Source of the DNA: CAVXJN01 sp963762165
GTDB lineage: Bacteria; Pseudomonadota; Gammaproteobacteria; JASBUN01
Length of the DNA stretch: 64,000 bases
Assembly (NCBI GenBank): GCA_963762165.1
Contig: CAVXJN010000004.1
Coordinates: 1-64,000, forward strand
Direction: 5' to 3'
A model generated the notes under the pieces. The model saw only the letters and a list, made by a program, of their open reading frames with translations, had not been told where the DNA came from and made no database searches. The position numbers were made by a program, and so were the translations under genes. Below, in pieces: positions 26,613-36,364 of this stretch. Positions within the stretch are counted from its first letter, which is position 1. Each line of letters begins with the position of its first letter.

Positions 26613-27695
26613 ATGAGTACCACGCAACAGCTACACGATCTGGGTCAATCTTTGTGGCTCGACAATATTACGCGCGGGCTTCTGACGAGCGGTACCCTCG
26701 GTCGCTATATCCGCGACTTATCGGTGACAGGGCTCACCTCCAATCCAACAATCTTCGATCACGCCATCGGCAATGCCGACTTCTACGACGCCGGGATTGG
26801 CGAGAAAGTCCGCGCAGGCAAGTCGGGCGAGGCGTTATTCTTCGAGCTGGCATTGGAGGATTTGTCACAGGCCGCTGATCTGTTCCGTCCAATCCATGAT
26901 GTCACTGAAGGACAGGACGGTTGGGTCTCGCTCGAAGTGTCACCGCTGCTGGTGGATAACACGGCCGGTACTCTCCAAACGGCGCAGCAGCTGCATGCGC
27001 AGGCGCAACGACCGAATCTTTTCATTAAGATCCCGGGCACTCAGGCAGGTATTCCCGCAATCGAGGAAGCGATTTTCGCGGGCGTGCCGGTGAATGTGAC
27101 GCTGCTGTTCTCCCGTGAGCACTACCTGGCCGCCGCCGAAGCATACATGCGCGGTGTCGAACGGCGCATCGCCGCGGACCTCGATCCGGCGGTCGGTTCC
27201 GTCGCGTCTCTTTTCGTCAGCCGCTGGGACGTTGCCGTACACGACAAGGTTCCCCAGCCGCTTCGCAACCGCCTCGGTATCGCCATTGCCAAACGTACCT
27301 ACAAAGCGTACCGGGAACTGTTGGCATCAAAGCGCTGGCAGCATCTGGCAGGCGCTGGTGCGCGACCGCAGCGCTTGTTGTGGGCTAGTACCGGCACCAA
27401 AGATCCCGCGGTTTCGGACACCCTTTACATCGAGGACCTGGCGGCGCCGGACACCGTCAACACCATGCCTGAGAAGACCCTGCTTGCCTTTGCCGAACAC
27501 GGTGAACTGAAAGGCGACTTGCCAAACGATGGTGGCGACGCGGAAGCGACGCTCGCCGCGTTTGGCCAGGCAGGCGTGGACGATGGAGCGCTCGCGGCTA
27601 CGCTCCAGCGCGAGGGCGCGCAATCGTTCGCGAAGTCCTGGCACGAGCTGATGGAGCGTATCGCGTCGAAAAGCGCCACGCTGGCGCAGAGCTAG
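26613..27695 (+). CDS. tal: Transaldolase
   Basis: Transfers a dihydroxyacetone unit between sugar phosphates in the non-oxidative pentose phosphate pathway. It has 360 residues, typical of the longer Tal subgroup seen with gnd and zwf. Seen: GLTSNPTIFDHAIG (about 36-49), the Schiff-base lysine in LFIKIPGTQAG (about 137-147), NVTLLFSREHY and SLFVSRWDVAV. It starts at ATG 26613 after CAGGAGACA. Third gene of gnd-zwf-tal. Confidence 0.95.
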   Translation: MSTTQQLHDLGQSLWLDNITRGLLTSGTLGRYIRDLSVTGLTSNPTIFDHAIGNADFYDAGIGEKVRAGKSGEALFFELALEDLSQAADLFRPIHDVTEGQDGWVSLEVSPLLVDNTAGTLQTAQQLHAQAQRPNLFIKIPGTQAGIPAIEEAIFAGVPVNVTLLFSREHYLAAAEAYMRGVERRIAADLDPAVGSVASLFVSRWDVAVHDKVPQPLRNRLGIAIAKRTYKAYRELLASKRWQHLAGAGARPQRLLWASTGTKDPAVSDTLYIEDLAAPDTVNTMPEKTLLAFAEHGELKGDLPNDGGDAEATLAAFGQAGVDDGALAATLQREGAQSFAKSWHELMERIASKSATLAQS

Positions 27696-28160
27696 CTGGT
27701 GAGCCACACCATGGCGGCTGTGCAAGCTGTTGTTTTTGTGCCGGGGTCGCCGCTGCCTCGAGATGATCGTGAACTGAATCGCCGAAGGCGTGTGCAACCG
27801 CACGATAGATCGGAAGTTGCGCATGGCCAGCATCCAGCGGAGCCCACTGGCAGACAGGGAGACGGTATAGACGGCCAAAGTTACGCTTTGCGACCTGGAA
27901 ATGAATGAGAGGTACGTGCCGACGATGTCACGGTATAGGGAAAACGAACATGATTTCTGTTCTTTTGCAGAACAACGGCATGTGCACGACCAAAGTTCCT
28001 TGTTGAAGCGATGAATACTGGTATCGATGGGCCTCATCGTCGCGCAGCCCTTCGGCCACGGTGTACCTGGCGATCAAGGTGACGATCGCAGCCACGGTAG
28101 AAAGCAAGATCCGAAGGGAGAGACAGCCACCACGCCGGATTGCCACAACGGAGGAATATC
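27696..28160. other. 465-base gap between tal and the cytochrome c gene
   Basis: Frames here have no family resemblance, and the composition is less GC-rich than the neighbours. It ends with a good ribosome-binding site (GGAGGAAT) for the cytochrome gene. No clear terminator or repeat was seen. Confidence 0.4.
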
Positions 28161-28595
28161 ATGAAAAAGGTAATCGTCTTCGCTGCGATTATGTTGCTGC
28201 CGTGTCTCGGTGCACAGGCACTGGGGAGCGGTGGAATGATGAGCGGCGGAATGATGGGCCGTGGAATGATGGGCGGTGGAATGGGCAATCCAGGTCAGGC
28301 GGGGGAGTCCCATGCATCCCCGACGGATTCTTCTGGAGCGGGAATATTCAGAACGAGTTGCGCGAGCTGTCATTTCAATGGGGGGAACGTGGTCGCACCG
28401 AATTTGCCACTGAAAGGCTCCCGGATGTTGGTGGACTTCGAAACATTCCTTGGGTTCATCCGCCATCCGAGAATGCCTGATGGGTCTAAAGGCGCTATGC
28501 CGGCCTTTACCAAAGCGGAAATCGCTGACCGACAAGCGGAGATACTTTACCAATTCATTACCGCCACAAATGGTACTGGTAGGTCGCGGAATTAG
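28161..28595 (+). CDS. Small exported mono-heme cytochrome c with Met/Gly-rich spacer
   Basis: Predicted periplasmic electron carrier of 144 residues. The signal peptide is MKKVIVFAAIMLLPCLGAQA. A Met/Gly repeat region follows (residues about 24-42: GGMMSGGMMGRGMMGGGMG), then a single heme c motif CASCH at 67-71. Likely distal Met ligands occur in GAMPAFTKAEI, as in class I cytochromes c. ATG 28161 follows GGAGG. Methionine clusters can bind Cu(I) or support electron transfer; that role is inference. Located between tal and glgP. Confidence 0.85.
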   Translation: MKKVIVFAAIMLLPCLGAQALGSGGMMSGGMMGRGMMGGGMGNPGQAGESHASPTDSSGAGIFRTSCASCHFNGGNVVAPNLPLKGSRMLVDFETFLGFIRHPRMPDGSKGAMPAFTKAEIADRQAEILYQFITATNGTGRSRN

Positions 28596-28663
28596 GCCTG
28601 TTTCGGCGATGAGGTTTTGGCCTTGGGGCGTATGCGCAACGGGAGCGCTGTGAAGGAGAACCC

Positions 28664-31210
28664 ATGAACGGACAGATACGGATCGGTCACCCCAAACAGC
28701 GTCCCCTGTCCAAGGATATTGATGGATTCGACGCGCTGGCCGAGTTGGCCCTGGATATGCGCTCATCGTGGAATCATGCCACCGACCAGCTGTGGCGCGA
28801 ACTGGACCCGGTGCTGTGGGAGCTGACTCAGAATCCTTGGGTCGTGTTGCAGACGGTGTCGCGGGAGAAACTCCAACAGGTACTGGCCGAGCCCGCTTTC
28901 CGCAAAGTCATTGACGATTTGGTGCAAGCCCGACGTAGTGCAGCGGAGTCGCCTGCGTGGTTCCAGCAAACCTATTCTCAATCTCCACTGAGCAGCGTTG
29001 CGTATTTCAGTATGGAATTCATGTTGAGCGAGGCCTTGCCCATTTATTCGGGCGGCCTCGGCAATGTGGCGGGCGATCAACTCAAGGCCGCCAGCGATCT
29101 GGGGGTCCCGGTCGTCGGCGTGGGCTTACTGTACCAGCAAGGTTACTTTCGCCAGGTGATCGACAAGGATGGCGCGCAACAAGCACTTTACCCGTACAAC
29201 GACCCCGGACAGCTGCCGGTCACACCGCTGCGCAAACCGAATGGAGAGTGGTTGCGCCTGGAAATCGCCTTGCCAGGTTATTCGGTCTGGCTACGGGCCT
29301 GGCAGGTGCAGGTCGGGCGCGTAAAGCTGTATCTACTGGACAGCAATGACGCCGCGAATTACCCGGCCCATCGCGGCATTACCAGCGAACTGTACGGCGG
29401 CGGACCGGAGTTGCGTCTCAAACAGGAACTGCTGCTCGGCATCGGCGGCTGGCGATTGCTCAGTGCACTCGGGATGACACCCGAAGTCTGCCACCTAAAT
29501 GAGGGGCATGCGGCATTTGCGGTGCTGGAACGCGCGCGCAGCTTCATGGAAGAGACCCAGCAAAGCTTCGAGGTCGCGCTGGCCGTCACGCGCGCCGGCA
29601 ATCTCTTCACCACGCACACGGCAGTGGCGGCAGGTTTCGATCGTTTCGCGCCGTCGCTCATTGAGCAGTACCTCGGTGGTTACGCCGATCAGCGTCTCGG
29701 TATAAGCCGCCGCGACTTGCTCGCGCTCGGCCGCCACAACCCGAACGATGCCTCGGAACCTTTCAACATGGCGTATCTGGCGATCCGCGGAAGTGGATCG
29801 GTCAATGGCGTGAGTCGGCTGCATGGCAAGGTGAGCCGACACCTGTTTGCGCCGCTGTTCCCGCGCTGGCCGACGGAAGACGTGCCGGTCGGACACGTGA
29901 CCAACGGTGTTCACGTGCCAACCTGGGATTCGGCCCCGGCCGATGAACTTTGGACCCAAGCCTGTGGCAAGGACCGTTGGCTGGGGACGGTGGAGACGCT
30001 GGAACAGGACATTCGCCGCGTTTCCGATGCCAGTTTATGGCGGTTTCGCACTGCCGCGAGCGCAACCCTTGTCGACTACGCCCGCGCACAGTTGTCCCGG
30101 CAATTGGCCGCTTCAGGCGCATCTCCCGAAGCGGTCGATACCGCCAAGCATTTGTTTGACTGCAATACCTTGACACTGGGATTCGCACGTCGTTTTGCAA
30201 GCTACAAACGGCCGAACCTGCTGCTGTACGATCCGGACCGATTGCTGCGCATGCTGACCAATCCGCAACGTCCGGTCCAGATCATTATGGCCGGCAAGGC
30301 CCATCCCGCAGACCAAACCGGCAAAGATCTGATCCAACAATGGACACATTTCATTCGGCGGCCCGAAGTGCGCTCCCATGTGATTTTCCTCAGTGACTAT
30401 GACATGCGCCTGACCGAGCATCTGGTGCAAGGCGTGGATGTCTGGCTCAATACGCCGCGTCGGCCTTGGGAGGCGAGTGGCACCAGCGGCATGAAGGTGC
30501 TCGTCAATGGCGGCATCAATTTGTCTGAGTTGGACGGCTGGTGGGCGGAAGCATACACCCCGGAAGTGGGGTGGGCATTGGGGGACGGTCGGGAACATGG
30601 CGACGATCCGGCCTGGGACGCGGCCGAAGCCGAAGCGCTCTACGAACTGCTCGAGCGCGAGGTGATCCCCGAATTCTATACCCGTGACGAGCAGGGTATC
30701 CCCACTGCCTGGGTCGCGCGGATGCGGGAAAGCATGGCGCAATTGACCCCGCGCTTCTCCACCAATCGCACGGTGCGCGAATACACCGAGCAATATTATC
30801 TCCCGGCAGCCTCAGCTTACCGCGCGCGCGCGGCCGACAAAGGCGCGATCGGTATGAGTATCGTTGATTGGCGCCATGCACTGGACCAAAAATGGGCCGC
30901 ACTGCGCTTTGGCGAAATGAAGCTTGAAACCGAAAACGACCAACACGTGTTTGAAGTACAGGTTTATCTCGACGAGCTGGATCTGCAGGCGGTACGGGTC
31001 GAGCTTTATGCCAATGGCGTGGACGGCGGCGTATCTGTGCAAATGGCGATGCAGCGCGTGCGGCAACTGGTGGGTGCAACGAACGGCTACGCCTATCGTG
31101 CAGAGGTGCCCGCAATCCGTCCGGCGACGGACTATAGCGTGCGAATCGTAGCGAACCGCGACGGCGTGGCGGTGCCTTTGGAGGAAGATCACATCCTGTG
31201 GCAGCGGTGA
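28664..31210 (+). CDS. glgP: Glycogen/alpha-glucan phosphorylase (GT35)
   Basis: Phosphorolysis of alpha-1,4-glucan to glucose-1-phosphate using pyridoxal phosphate. It has 848 residues. It has the N-terminal DUF3417-type segment (WNHATDQLWRELDP) typical of archaeal/Thermotoga-like alpha-glucan phosphorylases, followed by AYFSMEFMLSEALPIYSGGLG (about 105-125). The PLP region near residue 605-620 contains EASGTSGMKVLVNGG. Start ATG 28664 follows GGAGAACCC. It feeds the pentose phosphate enzymes encoded upstream. A decayed second copy of its 3' part occurs at 33.6 kb. Confidence 0.95.
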   Translation: MNGQIRIGHPKQRPLSKDIDGFDALAELALDMRSSWNHATDQLWRELDPVLWELTQNPWVVLQTVSREKLQQVLAEPAFRKVIDDLVQARRSAAESPAWFQQTYSQSPLSSVAYFSMEFMLSEALPIYSGGLGNVAGDQLKAASDLGVPVVGVGLLYQQGYFRQVIDKDGAQQALYPYNDPGQLPVTPLRKPNGEWLRLEIALPGYSVWLRAWQVQVGRVKLYLLDSNDAANYPAHRGITSELYGGGPELRLKQELLLGIGGWRLLSALGMTPEVCHLNEGHAAFAVLERARSFMEETQQSFEVALAVTRAGNLFTTHTAVAAGFDRFAPSLIEQYLGGYADQRLGISRRDLLALGRHNPNDASEPFNMAYLAIRGSGSVNGVSRLHGKVSRHLFAPLFPRWPTEDVPVGHVTNGVHVPTWDSAPADELWTQACGKDRWLGTVETLEQDIRRVSDASLWRFRTAASATLVDYARAQLSRQLAASGASPEAVDTAKHLFDCNTLTLGFARRFASYKRPNLLLYDPDRLLRMLTNPQRPVQIIMAGKAHPADQTGKDLIQQWTHFIRRPEVRSHVIFLSDYDMRLTEHLVQGVDVWLNTPRRPWEASGTSGMKVLVNGGINLSELDGWWAEAYTPEVGWALGDGREHGDDPAWDAAEAEALYELLEREVIPEFYTRDEQGIPTAWVARMRESMAQLTPRFSTNRTVREYTEQYYLPAASAYRARAADKGAIGMSIVDWRHALDQKWAALRFGEMKLETENDQHVFEVQVYLDELDLQAVRVELYANGVDGGVSVQMAMQRVRQLVGATNGYAYRAEVPAIRPATDYSVRIVANRDGVAVPLEEDHILWQR

Positions 31211-31293
31211 CTCCATGTCGGGAGATGTCGTTGTAACCGACAGAAACACATAGCCGCATAGTGCGCGAAATAATCGATTGAGGAAGTGTACCC

Positions 31294-33603
31294 ATGAGTA
31301 CTGAGACGCACGCATTGACCGCCGAAGACGACGACTCGCTTTCGCCATGGTGGATACGCGCTGCACTGATTGTGATGGTGTTTGGCTTTGCCGGGCTGAT
31401 CACGATCACGATGCTCTCCTACCGCAACGCCCCGCCGATTCCGGCGCAGGTGGTGGACCCACAAGGTGTCACGCTGTTTAGCGGCGACGATATCAGCGAA
31501 GGCCAGCAGGTATTTCTCAAATACGGCCTGATGGACAACGGCAGTATATGGGGTCATGGTGCTTATCTGGGGCCGGATTACGCGGCCGATGCGCTGCATC
31601 GCATAGGCGAAGTCACGGCGGAAGCCATCGCGCAACAGCAGTACCAGCAACCGTTGGCAGCACTGAGCCGCTCGCAGCAGGCTGCAGTGCATGCTGAAAC
31701 GGCAGTCGCACTCAAAACCAATCGCTACGACGCGGCAACCGCAACGCTGCATCTAACCGCGCCGGAAACGGCGGCGTATCGTCAGCAGATCCGCTACTGG
31801 ATCGACTACTTCCGTCATCCGTCGCGCAACGGCGGTCTGCAACGGGGCCTGATTACCGACCGGACCGAGTTGCGCCAATTCACGGCGTTCGTTACTTGGG
31901 CAGCCTGGGCATCGGTGGCCGCCCGTCCCGGCGCGGACTATTCCTATACCAACAATTTTCCGTACGATCCGAGCGTCGGCAATCTGGCCACGCCCGGCGC
32001 AGTGTTGTGGAGTGCGCTCAGCCTGACCGTGCTGCTGGCCGGCATTGCGACGGTGCTGCTGGCGTTCGGGAAATTCGATTACCTGGGCTGGATTACGCGC
32101 GGCCATCACGTACACCCGCATCTGCTGCCGGGTCGATCCAGCCCAGGTCAGAACGCGCTGCTGAAATTCTTCGTGGTCGTAGCGCTGCTGATGCTTGCGC
32201 AGACCCTGGTGGGCGGCGCGGTAGCCCATTACCGCGCCGACCCGGGCAGCTTTTACGGCTTTCAATTGGAACGCGTGTTCCCCAGTAACCTAGTGCGCAC
32301 CTGGCATTTGCAGCTGGCGGTCTTCTGGATTGCTACCGCCTATGTTGCCGCGGCGCTGTTCCTCGGTCGCTCGGTGCGCGTCGATGAGCCGCGCTGGTTC
32401 GCGGGCTGGGTCCACGTGCTGTTCGCCGCATTCGCGCTGGTGATCGGCGGCAGCCTGCTGGGCGAGTGGTTGGGTATTTCGCAACAGCTCGGTCGCTGGT
32501 GGTTCTGGGTTGGCAGCCAAGGGTGGGAGTACCTGGAACTCGGCCGACTTTGGCAATACTTGCTCGTGGCAGGATTGGTGGTGTGGTTTGTGATGTTATG
32601 GAAATTAGTGCGGCCCAAGGCGCTGGAAGATTCGGAGTCGAAACCGATCGTCAGGTTGTTCCTGGTAGCGGCGGTGGCAATTCCGGTTTTCTATGTTCCT
32701 GCCCTGTTTTTCGGTACCAAGGCCAACTTTACGGTGGTCGATACCTGGCGCTTTTGGATCATCCACTTGTGGGTGGAAGGCTTCTTCGAATTCTTCGCCA
32801 CGACGGTGGTGGCGCTGACGTTCTATCAACTCGGATTGACCCGGCGCAATGTCGCCCTGCGTGTGATCTATCTCGACGCCATCCTGTACTTTCTCGGCGG
32901 GCTGATGGGCACTGGTCACCATTGGTATTTCACAGGCCAGACCAACGTCAACATGTCGCTGTCGGCGCTGTTCTCGGTGCTCGAGGTGGTCCCGTTGACC
33001 TTGCTTACGCTGGATGCCTGGGATTTCGTTCGCACCACCCGGGGCACCTGCGATGTATGCGGTAAGACCATGGTGTTACCGCACAAGTGGACATTCTATT
33101 TTCTGATGGCCGTGGGTTTCTGGAACTTCGTGGGGGCGGGCGTTTTCGGTTTTCTAATCAATCTGCCGATCGTCAGCTACTACGAGGTCGGCACGCTATT
33201 GACGCCGAACCATGGGCACGCCGCGCTGATGGGCGTCTTCGGCATGCTGGCCATCGCACTGATGGTATTTGTGCTGCGCCAGGTCAGTGACGAAACGCAC
33301 TGGGTCGGCATCGAAAAATACGTCAAAGTCGCTTTCTGGGGTACCAATATCGGTCTGGCGATGATGGTGACGATGAGCCTGTTTCCCGGCGGGGTGCTGC
33401 AGGTCTGGGATGTGGTCCAGCACGGGTACTGGCACGCGCGGAGCATCGATTACATCGGAAGCGACCGGTCGCGCCTGATCGAATGGCTGCGAATGCCCGG
33501 TGATCTGGTGTTCATCCTATTCGGCGCCGCGCCATTGGTGATCGCATCGGTCAAAGGCTATCTCGGTATGCGGGCCGTGGGTCGCGTTGCGCCTGTTGCC
33601 TGA
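31294..33603 (+). CDS. norZ: Quinol-dependent nitric oxide reductase (qNOR)
   Basis: Single-chain membrane NO reductase of the heme-copper superfamily (2 NO to N2O) that takes electrons from quinol. It has 769 residues with an N-terminal extension and membrane segment (about 25-48). The periplasmic domain contains SIWGHGAYLGPDYAADALH, and about 13 further membrane helices follow. Heme and FeB ligands are visible in TWHLQLAVFW, HLWVEGFFEFF (His and Glu), GTGHHWYFTG and NHGHAALMGVFG. The lack of a separate norC supports the quinol type. It sits between glgP and a decayed glgP copy. Confidence 0.95.
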   Translation: MSTETHALTAEDDDSLSPWWIRAALIVMVFGFAGLITITMLSYRNAPPIPAQVVDPQGVTLFSGDDISEGQQVFLKYGLMDNGSIWGHGAYLGPDYAADALHRIGEVTAEAIAQQQYQQPLAALSRSQQAAVHAETAVALKTNRYDAATATLHLTAPETAAYRQQIRYWIDYFRHPSRNGGLQRGLITDRTELRQFTAFVTWAAWASVAARPGADYSYTNNFPYDPSVGNLATPGAVLWSALSLTVLLAGIATVLLAFGKFDYLGWITRGHHVHPHLLPGRSSPGQNALLKFFVVVALLMLAQTLVGGAVAHYRADPGSFYGFQLERVFPSNLVRTWHLQLAVFWIATAYVAAALFLGRSVRVDEPRWFAGWVHVLFAAFALVIGGSLLGEWLGISQQLGRWWFWVGSQGWEYLELGRLWQYLLVAGLVVWFVMLWKLVRPKALEDSESKPIVRLFLVAAVAIPVFYVPALFFGTKANFTVVDTWRFWIIHLWVEGFFEFFATTVVALTFYQLGLTRRNVALRVIYLDAILYFLGGLMGTGHHWYFTGQTNVNMSLSALFSVLEVVPLTLLTLDAWDFVRTTRGTCDVCGKTMVLPHKWTFYFLMAVGFWNFVGAGVFGFLINLPIVSYYEVGTLLTPNHGHAALMGVFGMLAIALMVFVLRQVSDETHWVGIEKYVKVAFWGTNIGLAMMVTMSLFPGGVLQVWDVVQHGYWHARSIDYIGSDRSRLIEWLRMPGDLVFILFGAAPLVIASVKGYLGMRAVGRVAPVA

Positions 33604-33604
33604 T

Positions 33605-34000
33605 TCGCAATGCCGGGTGCAGCTCATCATGGCCGGGTAAGCTCATCCCGCAGACGTGGCGGGGCAGGTACTGATTCAGCAATGGATGCGTTTCATCCGG
33701 CGGCTCGAGGTACGCCCCGGTGATTTTCCTCAGTGAGTACGATAGGTGTTTGACCGAACGATTGGCGCAAAGCGTGTATGCCTGGCGCAGCGCGCCGCGA
33801 AGGGGCCTGGGAAGCGTGTGGTACGACCGGCGTGAAGGGTATTGGTCAATGGTGGCATCAATCTGTCGGAATTGGACGGCTGGTGGGTGGACGCCCACTC
33901 GCCGGAGGTGGTTGGGCGTTGCGGCTCGACTGATACAGAGCCGCCAGGGCGTGGCGGTGCCGCGCGAGTCGCACACATACTATGGCAGCGGTGATTGCTT
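33605..34000 (+). pseudogene. Decayed second glycogen phosphorylase (3' part only)
   Basis: The DNA aligns visibly with 30.28-30.6 kb and the very end of glgP. Examples are TCATCATGGCCGG, TGATTTTCCTCAGTGA and TTGGACGGCTGGTGGG, ending with GGCAGCGGTGA like the true gene. The reading frame is broken several times (GTAAGCTC, GATAGGTG) and the middle is deleted. It directly precedes glgX, implying that a glgP-glgX operon once existed here before or alongside the intact glgP. Confidence 0.85.
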
Positions 34001-34021
34001 ACAGATAGTGATGGGAAACCT

Positions 34022-36163
34022 ATGAGCGCACCTGATCGTCCGCTGCAGGACTATGCGGCAGAGACCTCAGAACACACTGACATACGTAGCGGTGTTCCGC
34101 TGCCGTTAGGAACGTTGGAATCCGCTGGGGGCGTCAACTTCTCGATCTTCAGTCGTCACGCTACTCACGTTCGGTTGGAGTTGTTCGATTCTCCCGCCGA
34201 TGTGACGCCGGTCAAGGTGATCGATCTCAATCCCGCACGCCACCGCACAGGCGACGTGTGGCACGTCTGGGTCGAAGAAATTCGTTCCGGTCAACTCTAC
34301 GGCTACCGGATGGATGGTCCGTATCAACCCGAAGTAGGCCATCGCTTCAATTTCAACAAACTGCTCTTGGACCCGTTCGCGACGACGATCTCATTGGTGC
34401 CTGCCTGGGATTTCGGCCCGGCCCGCGGTTACGACCCGTCCGCTCCGGAAAAGGATCTGGTTATTTCAAGAGTGGACGATGCCGGGGCTATGCCGAAATG
34501 CGTGTTCATTCACGAGCACTTCCACTGGCATGACGACCGGCCGCTCCGGAATCCCTGGTCACAGACGGTCATTTATGAAACCCACGTACGCGGTTTCACT
34601 ATTCACCCCAGCGCCAACGTGGAACAGCCCGGTACGTACCGTGGCCTGATGGACAAGATTCCTTATCTGAAGGAATTGGGCGTGACAGCTGTGGAACTGA
34701 TGCCGGTGTGCGAGTTCAACGAAAACGAGACGAGAAATCTCGATCCCCAAACCGGCGCGCCGCTCAGAAATTATTGGGGTTATGACCCCGTCTCTTTCTT
34801 CGCCCCAAAAGCCTCGTATAGCAGTTCGGGCGGCGTGGGTCAGCAAAACCTGGAGTTCAAGGAGATGGTCCGGACTCTGCACGATGCCGGCATCGAAGTC
34901 ATCCTGGACGTAGTGTTCAATCACACGGCGGAAGGCAATGAATTGGGTCCGACGCTGTGTTTCCGAGGTATCGATAACGCGATCTTCTATACGCTGGCGG
35001 ACGACAAGCGTTACTACAAGGACTACACGGGCGTCGACAACACCATCAACGCCAACCATCCCGTGGTGCGCGACCTCATTCTGGGCGCGCTGCGTTATTG
35101 GGTGCTCGAGATGCACGTGGATGGCTTCCGGTTTGATCTGGCGTCGGTGCTCGGTCGGGATGGCGCCGGCAAATTGCTGACCAATCCCCCGCTGCTCGAA
35201 CGGATCGCCGAAGACCCGATACTGCGAGACGTGAAGCTCATCGCCGAGGCGTGGGATGCCGCGGGCGCCTATCAGGTGGGGAGTTTCTCGGAACGACGCT
35301 GGGCAGAGTGGAACGGCCGTTTTCGGGACGACGTTCGACGGTTCTGGCGAGGCGACGACGGGATGCTCAGTGCATTCGCCAGCCGCCTCTGCGGCAGTGC
35401 CGACATTTACACAAAGTCGGGCAAAGGCCCCGAGGCCAGCATTAATTTCGTCACCTGCCACGACGGCTTCACGCTGAATGACTTGGTGAGCTATCGCGAC
35501 AAGCACAATGAGGCAAACCGGGAAAACAACCATGACGGGACCGACGCCAACTTTAGCGACAACTACGGCGCTGAAGGCGAGACAACAGATACTGGGATCG
35601 AGGCCGTGCGGAAACGCCAGATCAAGAACTTTCTGCTGTCTCTGTTGATCTCGCGTGGCGTGCCGATGCTGCTCGGCGGGGACGAATTTCGCCGCACCCA
35701 AGGCGGCAACAACAATGCTTACTGCCAGGACAATGAAACCAGCTGGTATGACTGGCGCTGTCTCGAACAGCACAGAGAAATATTCCGCTTTACCCGTGGC
35801 ATGCTCGCCTTTCGTCGTGCCCATCCGGTCCTGAGCGATGAGAAATTTTACACCGACGGCGAGATCCGGTGGTTTGACCCGCAAGGAGGATTACCCAATT
35901 GGACCGACCCGAAAGCAAAACAGTTTGCCTGCCTGATCCATGAGGACGAGCAGCACGCACTTTGCCTGATGTTCAATGCCGGCGCCGCTGCGGTTGATTT
36001 CGCTTTGCCGCCCGTGCCGCAGGGGGCTCGGTGGCATCTGGCCGTTGATACCTCTCGCGAAGCGCCACAACATCTATTTTCCTCGGGCGAGGAACAGCTT
36101 TGGGAAGATTCACAAACATACCGCCTGAGCCCCCGGTCCAGCGCCATACTTCTGGCGCGATGA
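34022..36163 (+). CDS. glgX: Glycogen debranching enzyme (isoamylase type, GH13)
   Basis: Hydrolyses alpha-1,6 branches of phosphorylase-limited glycogen. From ATG 34022 it is 713 residues. Seen: N-terminal CBM48/isoamylase domain (GGVNFSIFSRHATHVRLELF), GH13 motifs DVVFNHTAEGN, DGFRFDLASVLGRDG (nucleophile Asp), IAEAWDAAG (acid Glu) and FVTCHDGFTLNDLV (third Asp), and PMLLGGDEFRRTQGGNNNAYCQDN. The upstream in-frame ATG at 33995 lies inside the glgP remnant and was not used. Confidence 0.95.
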   Translation: MSAPDRPLQDYAAETSEHTDIRSGVPLPLGTLESAGGVNFSIFSRHATHVRLELFDSPADVTPVKVIDLNPARHRTGDVWHVWVEEIRSGQLYGYRMDGPYQPEVGHRFNFNKLLLDPFATTISLVPAWDFGPARGYDPSAPEKDLVISRVDDAGAMPKCVFIHEHFHWHDDRPLRNPWSQTVIYETHVRGFTIHPSANVEQPGTYRGLMDKIPYLKELGVTAVELMPVCEFNENETRNLDPQTGAPLRNYWGYDPVSFFAPKASYSSSGGVGQQNLEFKEMVRTLHDAGIEVILDVVFNHTAEGNELGPTLCFRGIDNAIFYTLADDKRYYKDYTGVDNTINANHPVVRDLILGALRYWVLEMHVDGFRFDLASVLGRDGAGKLLTNPPLLERIAEDPILRDVKLIAEAWDAAGAYQVGSFSERRWAEWNGRFRDDVRRFWRGDDGMLSAFASRLCGSADIYTKSGKGPEASINFVTCHDGFTLNDLVSYRDKHNEANRENNHDGTDANFSDNYGAEGETTDTGIEAVRKRQIKNFLLSLLISRGVPMLLGGDEFRRTQGGNNNAYCQDNETSWYDWRCLEQHREIFRFTRGMLAFRRAHPVLSDEKFYTDGEIRWFDPQGGLPNWTDPKAKQFACLIHEDEQHALCLMFNAGAAAVDFALPPVPQGARWHLAVDTSREAPQHLFSSGEEQLWEDSQTYRLSPRSSAILLAR

Positions 36164-36364
36164 ACGAAGTGAAAAAGACGGCAGACAGCGTTGACGGGGC
36201 CAAATGAAAGGAGCGACCGGTTAATCAGCTAACGAATGCTGAACCGGATTGTCAAAGGAGAAAGATAACGCCAAGGCCCTGAAACCCGCGTCGATTTTTC
36301 CAGCGATAGGCCCTTCTTTCATTGTGGCTGATCAGGGAAACGAGCAGACAGATAAGGAGATAGC

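Noticed and set aside
33995..34021. Upstream ATG for glgX
   Set aside because: It lies at the end of the decayed glgP copy, and the nine extra residues are not conserved; ATG 34022 fits better.
34559..35884. A 441-residue minus-strand open frame opposite glgX
   Set aside because: Antisense to conserved GH13 motifs; composition typical of a shadow frame.
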